The notes: a model not told the origin generated them from the sequence alone. Shown: positions 8,592-18,213, counted from the first letter of the stretch. The stretch is 50,918 bases of DNA from Plantactinospora mayteni (GCF_016862935.1 NZ_BONX01000017.1:1-50918); one strand, 5' to 3'. Numbers and translations: made by a program.

Positions 8592-8636
8592 CCGAGGGCC
8601 CGACCACCCGGGTGATCAGGTAGGTCGGGCCCTCGG
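8592..8636 (-). terminator. Perfect 14-bp hairpin after eccC
   Basis: ccgagggcccgacc (8592-8605) pairs perfectly with ggtcgggccctcgg (8623-8636) across a 17-base loop. It begins 15 bases past the eccC stop codon. There is no T-run, as is common for actinobacterial hairpin terminators. Confidence 0.7.
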
Positions 8637-8651
8637 CGGGAGACGAAAAGA

Positions 8652-11600
8652 TCAGCTAGCCGGCAGGTAGGCGAGCTGCACCAGCCGGATGCCTTCCTTC
8701 CGGGTCACCAGCCGACCTCGGCCGGGCGGCATCGGGCCGGGGCGTACCGAGCCGATCAGGGCGCCCTCGTCCTTGCTGCCGGACATCACCAGACCCGGGG
8801 AGGAGAGTTCCCGGAGGCGCTGGATGATCGGCTCGTAGAGCGACCGGCCGGCGCCACCCGAACGCCGGGTCAGCACCACGTGCAGGCCGACGTCCCGGGC
8901 CTGGGGGAGGTATTCCACCAGCGGCAGCAGCGGGTTGTTCGGGCCGGTGGCGACCAGGTCGTAGTCGTCGACGAGTACGAACAACTCCGGCCCGGTCCAC
9001 CAGGAGCGGTCCCGCAACTGCTGCGGGGTGACGTCCGGTCCGGGCAACCGGCGCTGCATGTAGCCGGCAACCGACTCGATCAGCTCGCTGGTCGCCTGGG
9101 CGGCGGTGCCGTACCCGATCAGGTGGTCGGACTGGATCACGCCCAACAGGCTGCGCCGGAAGTCGACCAGGATGATCCGGGCCTGCTCCGGGGTGTACCG
9201 GCTGGTGATCGAGGTCGCCAGGGCCCGCAGGAAGGACGACTTGCCGCACTCGGCGTCGCCGAAGAGCAGGAAGTGCGGCTCGGAGGCGAAGTCGACCGCC
9301 ACCTGCTGGAGGTCCGCCTCGGAGATGCCGATCGGCAGCCGCAGGCCGGCCGCACCGGCGACGTCCAGGTCGGCGTAGGGCAACACCGGCGGGAGCAGCC
9401 GGACCCGGGGGGCCGGTGCGCCGCTCCAGTTGCCGGCGACCGCCTTCACCAGCGCCTGGGTCTGCCCGCCACTCAGGCTGGACAGCTCCGGCATGACGGT
9501 CAGGAAGTGCAGGCTCTCGGCGGTGATACCGCGACCCGGCGTCTTCTCCGGCACGTTCGCCGCCGCCTTGCGGGAGACGATCGAGTCGGTGGGGTCACCG
9601 AGCCGCAGCTCCAGCCGGGAGCCGAAGAGGTCCCGGATCGCCGGCCGGAAGTCCATCCAGCGGGGCGCCGCCGCGACCACGTGCACGCCGTACGAGAGGC
9701 CCCGGGTGGCGATGTCGGTGACCAGGGGCTCCAGGTCGTCGTACTCGCCGCGCAGGGTGGGCCAGCCGTCGATGACCAGGAACACGTCACCGAACGGGTC
9801 CGCGCCGACCCCGACACCGCCGGCCGAGGCGCGCCGCTTCCGGTACGCCGGCATCGACTCCACGCCCAGCTCGGCGAAGCGCTGCTCGCGCTCGTTGAGC
9901 AGGGTGGCGATCTCGCCGACGGTACGCCGCACCGCCGCCGCCTCGGAGCGCCCGGCGACCCCGCCGACGTGCGGCAGGTCGCGCAGCGCGGCGAGCGAGC
10001 CACCACCGAAGTCGAGGCAGTAGACCTGCACCTCGGCCGGGGTGTGGGTGAGCGCCAGCCCGCAGATCATGGTGCGCAGCAGGCTCGACTTGCCGGACTG
10101 CGGACCGCCGGCCACCGCGACGTGCCCGGCACCGCCCTCCAGGGAGAGCCAGAGCAGGTCACGGCGCTGCTCGAACGGCTTGTCGATCATCGCGACCGGC
10201 ACCTGGAGCGCGCCGTGCAGCTCGGGGTTGCCGAAGGTGAGCCCCCGGGACGGGTCGGTGACCACCGGGCCGAGGATCTCGTCCAGCGCCGGGGCCTGGG
10301 ACAGCGGCGGCAGCCACACCTGGTGGGCCGGCGGGCCCTGGCCGACCAGCCGGGAGACCATCACGTCGAGCAGGCTCTCCGCCGTGGGGTCCTCCGGGGC
10401 CGGCTTCGGGGTGGCCTGCACCACCGGTTTCGGCACCGGCACGAAGTGCGTCGAGTACGACAGCAGCAGGGGGCCGGTGTAGCCCTGCGCGCCCGGCCCA
10501 CCCACGGCGGTCTTCTGGTACGGACCGGAGACGTACGCCGCCTTGAACCGGACCAGCGGCTCGGTACCGAACTTCAGGTAGCCGTGCCCCGGCGCCCGGG
10601 GCAGCTCGTACGCGTCCGGCACGCCCAGCACCGCCCGGGACTCCAGCGCGGAGAAGGTCCGCAGACCGATCCGGTACGACAGGTGCGTGTCCAGCCCGCG
10701 CAGCCGGCCCTCCTCCAGCCGCTGCGAGGCGAGCAGCAGGTGCACCCCGAGCGACCGGCCCAGTCGACCGATCTGCACGAAGAGGTCGATGAAGTCCGGC
10801 TTGGCGCTGAGCAGCTCGGAGAACTCGTCACAGATGATCAGCAGCGAGGGGAGCGGTGCCAGCGCGGCCCCGCCGGAGCGGGCCTTGTCGTAGTCCTTCA
10901 GGTTGGCGTAGTTGCCCGCCTTGCGGAGCAGCTCCTGCCGGCGGATCATCTCGCCGTTGATCGCGTCGACCATCCGGTCGACCAGTGGCAGCTCGTCGGC
11001 GAGGTTGGTGATCACGGCGGCGGTGTGCGGCAGCCGGTCCAGCGAGGCGAAGGTCGCACCACCCTTGAAGTCGACGAGTACGAAGTTGAGCGCCTCGGAC
11101 GAGTGCGTGGCCGCCAGCCCGAGCACGAGGGTACGCAGCAGTTCGGACTTGCCGGAACCGGTGGCACCGATCAGCAGGCCGTGCGGGCCCATGCCGTCCT
11201 GCGCGGACTCCTTGAGGTCGAGGTCGACCACGCCGCCGTCGCCGCCGACGCCGATCGGTACCCGCAGCTTGTCCCGGTTGGGCCGGGGTGCCCAACCCTG
11301 CACGGTGCTGAAGTTCTCCGGGTCGCCGACCCCGAGCAGCTCGCCCAGGGTCATCTCCTTGACCAGCGAATCGTCCGAGGAGCCCTTCTGGGCGGCGGCG
11401 AGCCGCAGCGGGGCGAGCCGGCGGGCGACCGCCTCGGCCTCCTCGACGCTGAGCCGGTCGGGGGTGCCGACCTCGGCCTGCCCGTCCATCGAGTAGGTGT
11501 TCAGTCGGCCGCCGTCGGTCTCCAGCACCAGCATGGCCCGGTCCAACAGCCGGGGCGGCGGGCTGTCCAGGTCGACGATGGTGACCGCGTCGATGCCGCT

Positions 11601-12632
11601 GTCCCCGGCCAGGTAGCTGGCGCCGTTGAGGTCACCGCCGTCGAGCACGATCATCACGTGCGGGCCGTCGGTCGCCGGGCCGGAGAGGCTGAACCGGGAC
11701 CGGTTGCCGACCACGTCGTCGATGAGCTTCTCCAGCTCGACCGCGGAGCTGGCCACCAGGCGTACCGGGCCGAGCGCGTCTACCGCGGTCGGGTGGTGGG
11801 TGTGCGGCAGCCACTTGGCCCACTCCCACCGGGCCCGGCGCTCCGGGCCGGCGCAGATCGCGATCAGCAGCTCCTCGGGGGCGTGGAAGACCGAGAGCTG
11901 GGTCAGCACCGCCCGGGCCAGCGCCTGCGGGTCGCCGCCGGCCGCTTCGCGGGACTGGTCGCGCTGACCGGGCGCGCTGCGGACGAAGACCCGGGCGAAA
12001 CCCCGGATGGAGAGCGCCACCGGCAGGTCCGGCACCACGGAGTAGGCGTCGAGGAACCGGCGCAGCGCACCGGCGGTCATCGGCTCCAGGTCCTCCAGTG
12101 GCCGGGTCACCGGCGGCACCAGCGGGGTGGCCAGGGTCTGCGGGCCGACCGCGACCCGGACGACACCGAAGTCGCCGTCGCTGGGGCGCCGTTCCCAGAC
12201 CCGGTAGCTGCCCACAGTGGACCAGAGCTGGGCCGGTTCGGGATGCCGGTAGAAGAGGCCGGCCCGCTGCTTCGACGCGGTCTCCCGGACCCGGCGCCGC
12301 AGGGTGGCCAGGTGCCGGAGGTATTCCCGGCGGGCCTGCATCATCTCGGACTTCTTCGGCGAACCCGAGGCGCTGCCCCAGGAGGAGGCCACCATGGCGA
12401 GCGAGGAGACGCCGAACATCGCGCCGACGACGTACGAGTAGGCGCCGCCGCCCCGGCCGAACATCATCGCCATCGCGACGGAGCCGCCGAGCATCGGCAG
12501 TACCATCATGATCTGCTGCCACTTGCCGCCGGCCGCCTGCGGGATCTCCGGCGGCGGCTCGACGGCGAGTTCGCCGGTCGGGATGTCCGGCGCCGGTCTG
12601 CGCGGCGGACGCTTGATGACGACGGTGCTCAT
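8652..12632 (-). CDS. eccC: Type VII secretion ATPase EccC (single-chain EccCa-EccCb)
   Basis: A 1326-residue motor of the ESX secretion machine. Two membrane segments (about residues 38-85) precede three FtsK/SpoIIIE-type ATPase modules. Walker A loops are visible in all three: GATGSGKSE (about 487-495), GGPQSGKSS (about 840-848) and GDAECGKSS (about 1124-1132). The first module has a clear Walker B, LLIICDEFSELL (about 596-607). Length and order match fused EccC proteins; mycobacterial ESX-1 has this protein split in two. ATG 12632 overlaps the stop of a 48-codon ORF (ATGA) and has GGGAGG 6 bases upstream, so translation is probably coupled. The downstream hairpin at 8592-8636 probably ends the transcript. 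Confidence 0.96.
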   Translation of the reverse strand: MSTVVIKRPPRRPAPDIPTGELAVEPPPEIPQAAGGKWQQIMMVLPMLGGSVAMAMMFGRGGGAYSYVVGAMFGVSSLAMVASSWGSASGSPKKSEMMQARREYLRHLATLRRRVRETASKQRAGLFYRHPEPAQLWSTVGSYRVWERRPSDGDFGVVRVAVGPQTLATPLVPPVTRPLEDLEPMTAGALRRFLDAYSVVPDLPVALSIRGFARVFVRSAPGQRDQSREAAGGDPQALARAVLTQLSVFHAPEELLIAICAGPERRARWEWAKWLPHTHHPTAVDALGPVRLVASSAVELEKLIDDVVGNRSRFSLSGPATDGPHVMIVLDGGDLNGASYLAGDSGIDAVTIVDLDSPPPRLLDRAMLVLETDGGRLNTYSMDGQAEVGTPDRLSVEEAEAVARRLAPLRLAAAQKGSSDDSLVKEMTLGELLGVGDPENFSTVQGWAPRPNRDKLRVPIGVGGDGGVVDLDLKESAQDGMGPHGLLIGATGSGKSELLRTLVLGLAATHSSEALNFVLVDFKGGATFASLDRLPHTAAVITNLADELPLVDRMVDAINGEMIRRQELLRKAGNYANLKDYDKARSGGAALAPLPSLLIICDEFSELLSAKPDFIDLFVQIGRLGRSLGVHLLLASQRLEEGRLRGLDTHLSYRIGLRTFSALESRAVLGVPDAYELPRAPGHGYLKFGTEPLVRFKAAYVSGPYQKTAVGGPGAQGYTGPLLLSYSTHFVPVPKPVVQATPKPAPEDPTAESLLDVMVSRLVGQGPPAHQVWLPPLSQAPALDEILGPVVTDPSRGLTFGNPELHGALQVPVAMIDKPFEQRRDLLWLSLEGGAGHVAVAGGPQSGKSSLLRTMICGLALTHTPAEVQVYCLDFGGGSLAALRDLPHVGGVAGRSEAAAVRRTVGEIATLLNEREQRFAELGVESMPAYRKRRASAGGVGVGADPFGDVFLVIDGWPTLRGEYDDLEPLVTDIATRGLSYGVHVVAAAPRWMDFRPAIRDLFGSRLELRLGDPTDSIVSRKAAANVPEKTPGRGITAESLHFLTVMPELSSLSGGQTQALVKAVAGNWSGAPAPRVRLLPPVLPYADLDVAGAAGLRLPIGISEADLQQVAVDFASEPHFLLFGDAECGKSSFLRALATSITSRYTPEQARIILVDFRRSLLGVIQSDHLIGYGTAAQATSELIESVAGYMQRRLPGPDVTPQQLRDRSWWTGPELFVLVDDYDLVATGPNNPLLPLVEYLPQARDVGLHVVLTRRSGGAGRSLYEPIIQRLRELSSPGLVMSGSKDEGALIGSVRPGPMPPGRGRLVTRKEGIRLVQLAYLPAS

Positions 12633-12775
12633 CGGTCGCCTCCCGCCCGCTGCTCCGCGCTGTCCCGCCGATCGGCGCCCACCCGCCCGGACCAGCCGCC
12701 ACCCGGCCGTACGTCGAGCTCAGGGGCACGTCCGGCGCGGTCGCCGCCGCTCCGGCCCCGGCTATCCGTGTCCAT
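12629..12775 (-). CDS. 48-aa ORF translationally coupled to eccC
   Basis: This small ORF starts at ATG 12775, 5 bases behind a near-ideal GGGGAGG ribosome-binding site, and its TGA overlaps the eccC ATG. The product is very hydrophilic (Arg 11, Gly 11, Asp 7), starts MDTDSRGRSGG, and has no membrane segment, Cys or recognised motif. It could be a real small T7SS accessory protein, or a leader whose job is to deliver ribosomes to eccC. The ribosome-binding site is better than most in the window, which argues that it is translated. No family is recognised. Confidence 0.65.
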   Translation of the reverse strand: MDTDSRGRSGGDRAGRAPELDVRPGGGWSGRVGADRRDSAEQRAGGDR

Positions 12776-12946
12776 TGAGACCTCCCCTAAGGCCGCGCCG
12801 ACGGTTGCGGTGAACCGTCCCGGCGGGCCATCCGACGCCCCCGCGTCGCAAATGTCATCGCGCTCGGTCGGACGAGTGAGACCCATCCTAGGTAAAGTGC
12901 GGTCGTCCGCGCAGCCATGGGTTGCCCCTTCGATGGAGGACTGTCG
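12776..12946. promoter_or_regulatory. Divergent promoter region between the eccC unit and eccD
   Basis: The 171-base gap must hold promoters for both directions. The AT-richer stretch around 12885-12900 (catcctaggtaaagtg) contains TAGGTA on the plus strand and TAGGAT on the minus strand, within a ccTAgg palindrome. Which hexamer serves which gene cannot be settled by eye. Confidence 0.4.
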
Positions 12947-14374
12947 ATGAGTACCGGGCTCGCCCGCGTCACGATCAGCGCGCCGCAACGACGGGTGGAC
13001 GTCGCGCTGCCCGAACACCTGCCGCTGGCCGAACTCCTGCCCGAAGTTCTCCGGCACGCGGGCGAGGGGCTGGCCGACGACGGGGAGAAGCACGGCGGGT
13101 GGTTGCTGCGCCGTACCGACGGCGAGCCGCTGGCCGCCGGCAAGGCCCTGTTGCCACAAGGGGTACGCGACGGCGACGTGCTGCACCTGGTGCCGGCCCG
13201 GGCGCAGTGGCCGGAGCTGGAATACGACGACGTGGTGGAGGCGATCGCCGACGGGGCGAGGCGCCGGGGCAGCGCCTGGTCCGGCCGGAACACCCGGATC
13301 GGCACGCTGAGCGCGGCCGGCGGTCTGCTCGCCGTCTGCCTGCTCGCGGTGATCGGCGGCGGCACGTTGTGGGAGCTGGGCGCCTTCGTCGCGCTCGGTG
13401 CGGCCGTACTGCTGTCGTTGAGTGCGGTGGTGGCCTCCCGGGCGTACGGCGACGCCACCGCCGGTGCCGCCCTCGGCGGGTACGCGATGCCGTTCGCCTT
13501 CTTCGGCGGCGCCCTGCTGGTCGCCTCCGGTGACCCGGTGGGCGTGATCGGCTGGATCGGCTGGCTCGGTGCGCCGGAGGCGCTGGCCGGCTCGGTCGCA
13601 CTGCTGCTGGTCGCCGTGCTCGGCATGGTCGGGGTCGCCGCCGGGCTGCGGGTCTTCGCCGCCGGTGTCTCGGTCGGGCTGCTCGGCGCGCTGACCGCGC
13701 TGGTCGGGTTCGTGATCTCGGCGGCCGGGTCGGCCGCGATCCTGATGGCCGCACTGGTCTGCGCGATCGGCATGCTGCCGCTGCTGGCGATCCGGTTCGG
13801 CAAGCTGCCGATGCCGCCGATCACGCTGCCCACCGGTGCCGAGGCGGCGGAGGGATTCACGGCGGCCAGCCCGGTGTCGAGCGGCGTACGGGAGCGGCCG
13901 GACCGGGGACGGGTCTTCGCGGCGGTCGCCCGGACCGAGGAGATGCTCACCGGGATGCTGGTCGGGCACGCCGTACTGGCCGTGGTGGCGGCGCTGGTAC
14001 TGGTGGTCGCGGGCGGGTTCTCCGGCCGGCTGATGGTCGCGGTCTCGGCGGCGGCCCTGCTGCTGCGGTCCCGGCTCTTCGTCACGGTCCGGCAGCGGGT
14101 GCCGCTGATGGCGGCCGGGATGGGCTCCGCCGTGGTACTCGGGATCGCCCTGCTGTTCCGGATGCAGGAGACCGGCCTGCTGCTGCTCACCGCCGGCGGG
14201 CTGGTGCTCGCCCTGGTGACGATCGGGGCCGGCGCGACCTACTCGAAGCGGGAGCCCGGGCCCTACCTCGGCCGGACGGCCGACATCGTCGACACCCTGA
14301 TGGTGATCGCGGTGGTGCCGGTGGCCTGCGCCGTACTGGGCCTCTACGCCCAGGCCCGGGGCCTGCTCGGCTGA
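12947..14374 (+). CDS. eccD: Type VII secretion integral membrane protein EccD
   Basis: A 475-residue channel component of the ESX complex. An N-terminal ubiquitin-like (YukD-type) domain covers about residues 1-90. After a basic linker, about eleven hydrophobic segments run to the C-terminus, the usual EccD plan. ATG 12947 is preferred over an in-frame upstream ATG at 12917 because GGAGGA lies 6 bases before it and the ubiquitin-like fold then starts immediately (STGLARVTI). It diverges from the eccC unit. EccB, EccE and EsxA/B-type substrate genes, normal partners of EccD, are absent from the window. Confidence 0.94.
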   Translation: MSTGLARVTISAPQRRVDVALPEHLPLAELLPEVLRHAGEGLADDGEKHGGWLLRRTDGEPLAAGKALLPQGVRDGDVLHLVPARAQWPELEYDDVVEAIADGARRRGSAWSGRNTRIGTLSAAGGLLAVCLLAVIGGGTLWELGAFVALGAAVLLSLSAVVASRAYGDATAGAALGGYAMPFAFFGGALLVASGDPVGVIGWIGWLGAPEALAGSVALLLVAVLGMVGVAAGLRVFAAGVSVGLLGALTALVGFVISAAGSAAILMAALVCAIGMLPLLAIRFGKLPMPPITLPTGAEAAEGFTAASPVSSGVRERPDRGRVFAAVARTEEMLTGMLVGHAVLAVVAALVLVVAGGFSGRLMVAVSAAALLLRSRLFVTVRQRVPLMAAGMGSAVVLGIALLFRMQETGLLLLTAGGLVLALVTIGAGATYSKREPGPYLGRTADIVDTLMVIAVVPVACAVLGLYAQARGLLG

Positions 14375-14410
14375 CTGGCCCGGCCCGGCCCGGCCCGTCC
14401 CGCCTCGGGC

Positions 14411-14473
14411 CGGGACCTCGCGATCGACGGCCGGGTCCTCGTGATCGACGGTCGGGTCCTCGTGATCGACGAA
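14411..14473. repeat. 21-bp tandem repeat, three copies, after eccD
   Basis: Units at 14411, 14432 and 14453 share the core cgggtcctcgtgatcgacgg with one to three changes. The last unit runs into the left arm of the hairpin at 14472. Confidence 0.8.
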
Positions 14474-14511
14474 TCGGCCGGTGGTCCCTGACGGGATACC
14501 ACCGGCCGATT
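14472..14511. terminator. Bidirectional terminator between eccD and ppa
   Basis: A perfect 14-bp stem (aatcggccggtggt/accaccggccgatt) with a 12-base loop separates the convergent genes. The stem is flanked by A/T at its base, which suits termination in both directions. Confidence 0.8.
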
Positions 14512-14566
14512 GCTGTCGTCGTGGGCGTCCTGGCCGCCCGTTGGGTCAGTGCGGTCGCCCGTGGGG

Positions 14567-15073
14567 TCAGTGCGGCGACTCGCCCCGTTCGACCGCTTCC
14601 TGGTGCCGGCGGTAGGACGTCCGGATCTCCGCCTCCGCCTCGGTACGGCCGACCCAGGTGGCACCCTCGACCGATTTGCCCGGCTCCAGGTCCTTGTACA
14701 CCTCGAAGAAGTGCTGGATCTCCAGCCGGTCGAACTCGCCGAGGTGGTGGATGTCCCGCAGGTGCTCCTGGCGCGGGTCCTCGTACGGCACGCAGAGGAC
14801 CTTGTCGTCGCCGCCCTTCTCGTCCGTCATCCGGAACATGCCGATCGTCCGGCACCGGATGAGGCAACCTGGAAACGTGGGTTCGGGTACCAGCACCAGA
14901 GCGTCGAGGGGATCGCCGTCCTCACCGAGGGTGCCTTCGATGAAACCGTAGTCCGCCGGGTACTGGGTCGACGTGAAGAGGGTCCGGTCCAGCCGGATCC
15001 GGCCGGTCGCGTGGTCCACCTCGTACTTGTTGCGGTGACCCTTGGGGATCTCAACCGTGACGTCGAAATCCAT
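14567..15073 (-). CDS. ppa: Inorganic pyrophosphatase (family I)
   Basis: A 168-residue soluble enzyme that hydrolyses pyrophosphate to phosphate, pulling biosynthetic reactions forward. Family I features include [21 protein letters not shown], the metal-binding core [11 protein letters not shown] and [10 protein letters not shown]. The length is typical for bacterial family I enzymes. ATG 15073 is chosen because the conserved first strand ([12 protein letters not shown]) starts there and GAGGGAG lies about 9 bases upstream; longer in-frame starts add only low-complexity sequence. It diverges from dacB, the same ppa/dacB arrangement as in M. tuberculosis. Confidence 0.97.
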   Translation of the reverse strand: MDFDVTVEIPKGHRNKYEVDHATGRIRLDRTLFTSTQYPADYGFIEGTLGEDGDPLDALVLVPEPTFPGCLIRCRTIGMFRMTDEKGGDDKVLCVPYEDPRQEHLRDIHHLGEFDRLEIQHFFEVYKDLEPGKSVEGATWVGRTEAEAEIRTSYRRHQEAVERGESPH

Positions 15074-15188
15074 CTTCCACGCTCCCTCGTTTGCCGGCGC
15101 TGGCCAACGGAACCACAACGGCGGGCACCTGCGCGGGTGATCTCGCGATTCACCTTGCCGCGCCGGCCCCCGTGCGGTGTTCGGACCA

Positions 15189-15198
15189 AAGTAGTGTC
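15189..15198. promoter_or_regulatory. Overlapping divergent -10 boxes for ppa and dacB
   Basis: TAGTGT (15193-15198, plus) would start the dacB transcript near 15205, leaving a short leader with a GGAGGAGGG ribosome-binding site. TACTTT on the minus strand (15189-15194) could serve ppa with a leader of about 110 bases. The two hexamers overlap by two bases. Confidence 0.45.
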
Positions 15199-15231
15199 GC
15201 CTAGGCAGAATTCGACGCGGAGGAGGGGCCG

Positions 15232-17082
15232 GTGGGGAGTGAAGATTCACACTCGGGCCTGACCGGAGAGAACCCGCCGGAGCACCCGGCACAGGGCCGC
15301 GTGGTGGTGCCGGGGGCCAGCGGGCCCAAGCCGCCCGCCGCGTCTCCGCCGGTCCGTGGCCGGGCCGTCGTGCCGCTGCCGACCAGCCTACCGATCCCGC
15401 CCTCGAACACCCCGAATCCCCCGCCCGGACCGTCGACGGACCCGCTCGCCTGGTCGGCCCGGCCCGCGCCGCCGGCCTGGCCCGGCCGGTCGGGCGGCGA
15501 CCCGCCGGGCGGACCGGGTACGCCGGCCGCCGGCAACCGCCCGCTCCCACCTGGCACGCCACCACCCGGCAGCCCGCCGGCGGGGGTGACCGTCGGTGGG
15601 GCGGTGCCTGGCGGCGTACCGCCGACCGGTCGGCGCCGGGGCGGGCTGCTCGGCGTACTCGCCACCGTGCTGGTGCTCGCGCTCGCGGTCGCCGGGGTGG
15701 CCGTGCTCCGCCCCGGCCCGGTGGACGGCTGGCTGGGCGGGGACGACTCGGCCTCTCCCGGTGCCGTCGACCCGACCGAACCGCCGCCACCACCCGTACT
15801 CGCCGCCGCCGGGGCGAACGCTCCGGCACCCACCCCGGAGGGCGTACGGGCCGCGCTGAGCCCGCTGCTCACCTCGTCCGCGCTGGGCAAGGAGGTGAAC
15901 ATCTCCGTCGTCGACGCGGTCACCGGGCAGGCGCTCTACCAGAACGGCCAGGACACCCCGACCATCCCGGCGTCGACCACCAAACTGGTCACCGCGGCGG
16001 CCGTACTCGCGGCACGTGGTCCGGCGTACCGGATCGCGACCCGGGTGGTGGCCGGGGCGAGCCCGGGCGAGGTGGTGATCATCGGTGCCGGTGACCCGAC
16101 GCTGGCGGTGAACGGCACCGGCTGGTACCCGGGCGCCGGGCGGCTCGACCGGCTCGCCACCCAGGTCAAGAAGGCGCTCGGCGGCACCGCGCCGACGAAG
16201 GTGGTCGTCGACGGAAGCCTCTTCCCCGGCCCGGTCGTCGAACCGGACTGGGACTCGGACATCCCCACCGGTGGGTTCGGCGCGGTGATCACGGCGCTGA
16301 TGACCGACGGCGCCCGGAAGGACCCGGAGGACAAGGGCAAGGGCCAGGAGCGGTACGCCAAGCCCGACGAGGCGGCCGGACGGGCCTTCGCCAAACTGCT
16401 CGGGCTGCCCAACTCGGCGGTGGTGATCGGCAAGGCGCCGGCAGCCGCCGCGACCGCCCCGGCCGCGGCGGCCAGCGCCAGCCCCGGTACCCAGAGCGCC
16501 GGCACCGAGCTGGGCCGGGTCGAGTCGCCGCCGATGATCCGGCTGGTCGAGTTCATGCTCCGGGAGAGCGACAACGTGGTGGCCGAGGCGCTGGCCCGGC
16601 AGGTCGCGCTGAGCCGGGACAAGCCGGCCTCGTTCGTCGGCGCGGCGGAGGCGGTCGACGAGATGGTCGGCGAACTCGGGCTGCCGGCGGCGGAGAGCGC
16701 GCTCGCCGACGGCAGCGGGCTGTCCCGGGCCAACCGGGTCACCCCGAGCCTGCTGACCGACGTGCTGACGATGGCCGCCAAGCGGACCCGGCCGGAACTC
16801 GCCGACCTCTTCCCCGGGCTGCCGGTGGCGGCCTGGTCGGGCACGCTCAGCGACCGGTTCGACCGGTCCGGCGAGAAGGCGACCACGGCCGGCGCGGGTG
16901 TGGTGCGGGCCAAGACCGGCACGCTGAGCGGGGTGCACGCGATCTCCGGCGTGGTGACCACCGCCGACGGCCGGCTGCTGGCCTTCGCCGTACTTGCCAA
17001 CAAGGTGCCGGTGGGGCAGGACGAGGCGCAGCCGGAGCTGGACCGGATCGCCACCACCCTGGCCCGGTGCGGCTGCCGCTGA
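15232..17082 (+). CDS. dacB: D-alanyl-D-alanine carboxypeptidase/endopeptidase, PBP4 (S13) family
   Basis: A 616-residue membrane-anchored penicillin-binding protein that trims peptidoglycan stem peptides. It has a long Pro/Gly-rich cytoplasmic region (residues 1-135), one membrane helix (about 138-160), a Pro linker and then the S13 domain. Active-site motifs are all visible: SxxK as Ser248-Thr-Thr-Lys251 in PASTTK, SDN near residue 446 and KTG near residue 561. The cytoplasmic region is longer than usual and low in complexity. An Ala/Pro insert (about residues 402-425) interrupts the catalytic domain. GTG 15232 has a strong GGAGGAGGG site about 5 bases upstream. Confidence 0.94.
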   Translation: MGSEDSHSGLTGENPPEHPAQGRVVVPGASGPKPPAASPPVRGRAVVPLPTSLPIPPSNTPNPPPGPSTDPLAWSARPAPPAWPGRSGGDPPGGPGTPAAGNRPLPPGTPPPGSPPAGVTVGGAVPGGVPPTGRRRGGLLGVLATVLVLALAVAGVAVLRPGPVDGWLGGDDSASPGAVDPTEPPPPPVLAAAGANAPAPTPEGVRAALSPLLTSSALGKEVNISVVDAVTGQALYQNGQDTPTIPASTTKLVTAAAVLAARGPAYRIATRVVAGASPGEVVIIGAGDPTLAVNGTGWYPGAGRLDRLATQVKKALGGTAPTKVVVDGSLFPGPVVEPDWDSDIPTGGFGAVITALMTDGARKDPEDKGKGQERYAKPDEAAGRAFAKLLGLPNSAVVIGKAPAAAATAPAAAASASPGTQSAGTELGRVESPPMIRLVEFMLRESDNVVAEALARQVALSRDKPASFVGAAEAVDEMVGELGLPAAESALADGSGLSRANRVTPSLLTDVLTMAAKRTRPELADLFPGLPVAAWSGTLSDRFDRSGEKATTAGAGVVRAKTGTLSGVHAISGVVTTADGRLLAFAVLANKVPVGQDEAQPELDRIATTLARCGCR

Positions 17083-17117
17083 CCTCCGAGGTCAGAGTGG
17101 GGGTGTGAGCACCCGGG

Positions 17118-17123
17118 TACGGT
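17118..17123 (+). promoter_or_regulatory. -10 box TACGGT, leaderless spacing
   Basis: The hexamer ends exactly 6 bases before ATG 17130, and no ribosome-binding site is present. A leaderless transcript for the metalloprotease gene is predicted. Confidence 0.65.
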
Positions 17124-17129
17124 GGTGTT

Positions 17130-18200
17130 ATGGCGCAGTTCGTGGACTGGGATCTGGCCGCCGCCACCGCAGGGGCGTTGGGAAAGTCGGGACCACGGGT
17201 CTCGTACGACGAGGCGACCGAGGTGGTGTCCGAGCTGCGCCGGCTGACCGACGAGGCCGCCGGTCACGTGCTGGCCTACACCGGGCTGCGCTCGCAGGTG
17301 GCCCATCCACCGGTACGGGTGGTGGACCGGCGGGACTGGGCGGCGACCAACATCGCCGGGCTGCGTGAGGTGATCACCCCGCTGATCAGCCGCATCTCCG
17401 GGGACAAGCCGCCGGGGGTGATCACCGACACGATCGGTTCCCGGCTGACCGGGGTGCAGGCCGGCACCGTGCTCGCCTACCTCTCCGGCCGGGTCCTCGG
17501 CCAGTACGAGGTCTTCTCCGCCGATCCCGGTCAACTGCTGCTGGTCGCGCCGAACATCGTCGAGGTCGAGCGGAAGCTCCAGGCCGACCCCCGGGACTTC
17601 CGGCTCTGGGTCTGCCTGCACGAGGTGACCCACCGCACCCAGTTCACCGCCGTACCGTGGATGCGCGGGCACTTCCTCGGCGAGGTGCAGGCGTTCGTCG
17701 ACGCCTCCCAGGCCGGCGGGGACAACTTCCTCGACCGGATCCGCCGGGGCGTCGGTACCCTCTCCGACTCGATCCGCAACCCGGAGAGCCGGGCCAGCGT
17801 GCTGGACATCGTGCAGACGCCCGGCCAGCGGGCCGTACTCGACCGGCTGACCGCGCTGATGACCCTGCTGGAGGGGCACGCGGAGTTCGTGATGGACGGC
17901 GTCGGGCCGGAGGTCATTCCGAGCGTCGAGTCGATCCGGGCCAAGTTCAACCGGCGCCGCGAGTCCGGCAACCCGCTGGAGAAGGCGATCCGCAAGCTGC
18001 TCGGCGTCGACGTCAAGATGCGCCAGTACGCCGAGGGCCGCAAGTTCGTGCACGGTGTGGTGGACCGGGTCGGCATGGAGGGCTTCAACCGGATCTTCAG
18101 CTCGCCGCTGACCCTGCCCCGGCTGGAGGAACTCTCCGACCCGGACGCCTGGGTGGCCCGGGTGCACGGCCCGGTCGGCCCGGTCGCCGCCACCGGCTGA
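17130..18200 (+). CDS. Zinc-dependent metalloprotease, DUF2342 family
   Basis: A 356-residue cytoplasmic protein of the actinobacterial family often labelled coenzyme F420 biosynthesis-associated or zinc-dependent metalloprotease. A zincin motif HEVTH lies at about residues 164-168. Other family-like blocks are WDLAAATAGAL at the N-terminus, QVLGQYEVFS-like sequence near 128, and LEGHAEFVMDGVG near residue 248, which may supply a further metal ligand. The substrate is unknown. The position between dacB and tilS matches Rv3626c. The stop lies 13 bases before the tilS GTG, so both are likely cotranscribed. Confidence 0.9.
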   Translation: MAQFVDWDLAAATAGALGKSGPRVSYDEATEVVSELRRLTDEAAGHVLAYTGLRSQVAHPPVRVVDRRDWAATNIAGLREVITPLISRISGDKPPGVITDTIGSRLTGVQAGTVLAYLSGRVLGQYEVFSADPGQLLLVAPNIVEVERKLQADPRDFRLWVCLHEVTHRTQFTAVPWMRGHFLGEVQAFVDASQAGGDNFLDRIRRGVGTLSDSIRNPESRASVLDIVQTPGQRAVLDRLTALMTLLEGHAEFVMDGVGPEVIPSVESIRAKFNRRRESGNPLEKAIRKLLGVDVKMRQYAEGRKFVHGVVDRVGMEGFNRIFSSPLTLPRLEELSDPDAWVARVHGPVGPVAATG

Positions 18201-18213
18201 CCGGCTCCCGATC

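Noticed and set aside
8880-12950. A 1356-codon plus-strand open frame opposite eccC
   Set aside because: It is the antisense shadow of eccC in high-GC DNA; its translation is Arg/Gly/Gln/Val-rich with no domain, while the minus strand has clear ATPase motifs.
12629-13969. Long minus-strand frame extending the 48-aa ORF to 446 codons
   Set aside because: The upstream part is the shadow of eccD. Only the last 48 codons have a good ribosome-binding site and lie outside eccD.
14411-14473. Possible CRISPR-like array
   Set aside because: Three 21-base units follow each other directly with no spacers, so this is a plain tandem repeat.
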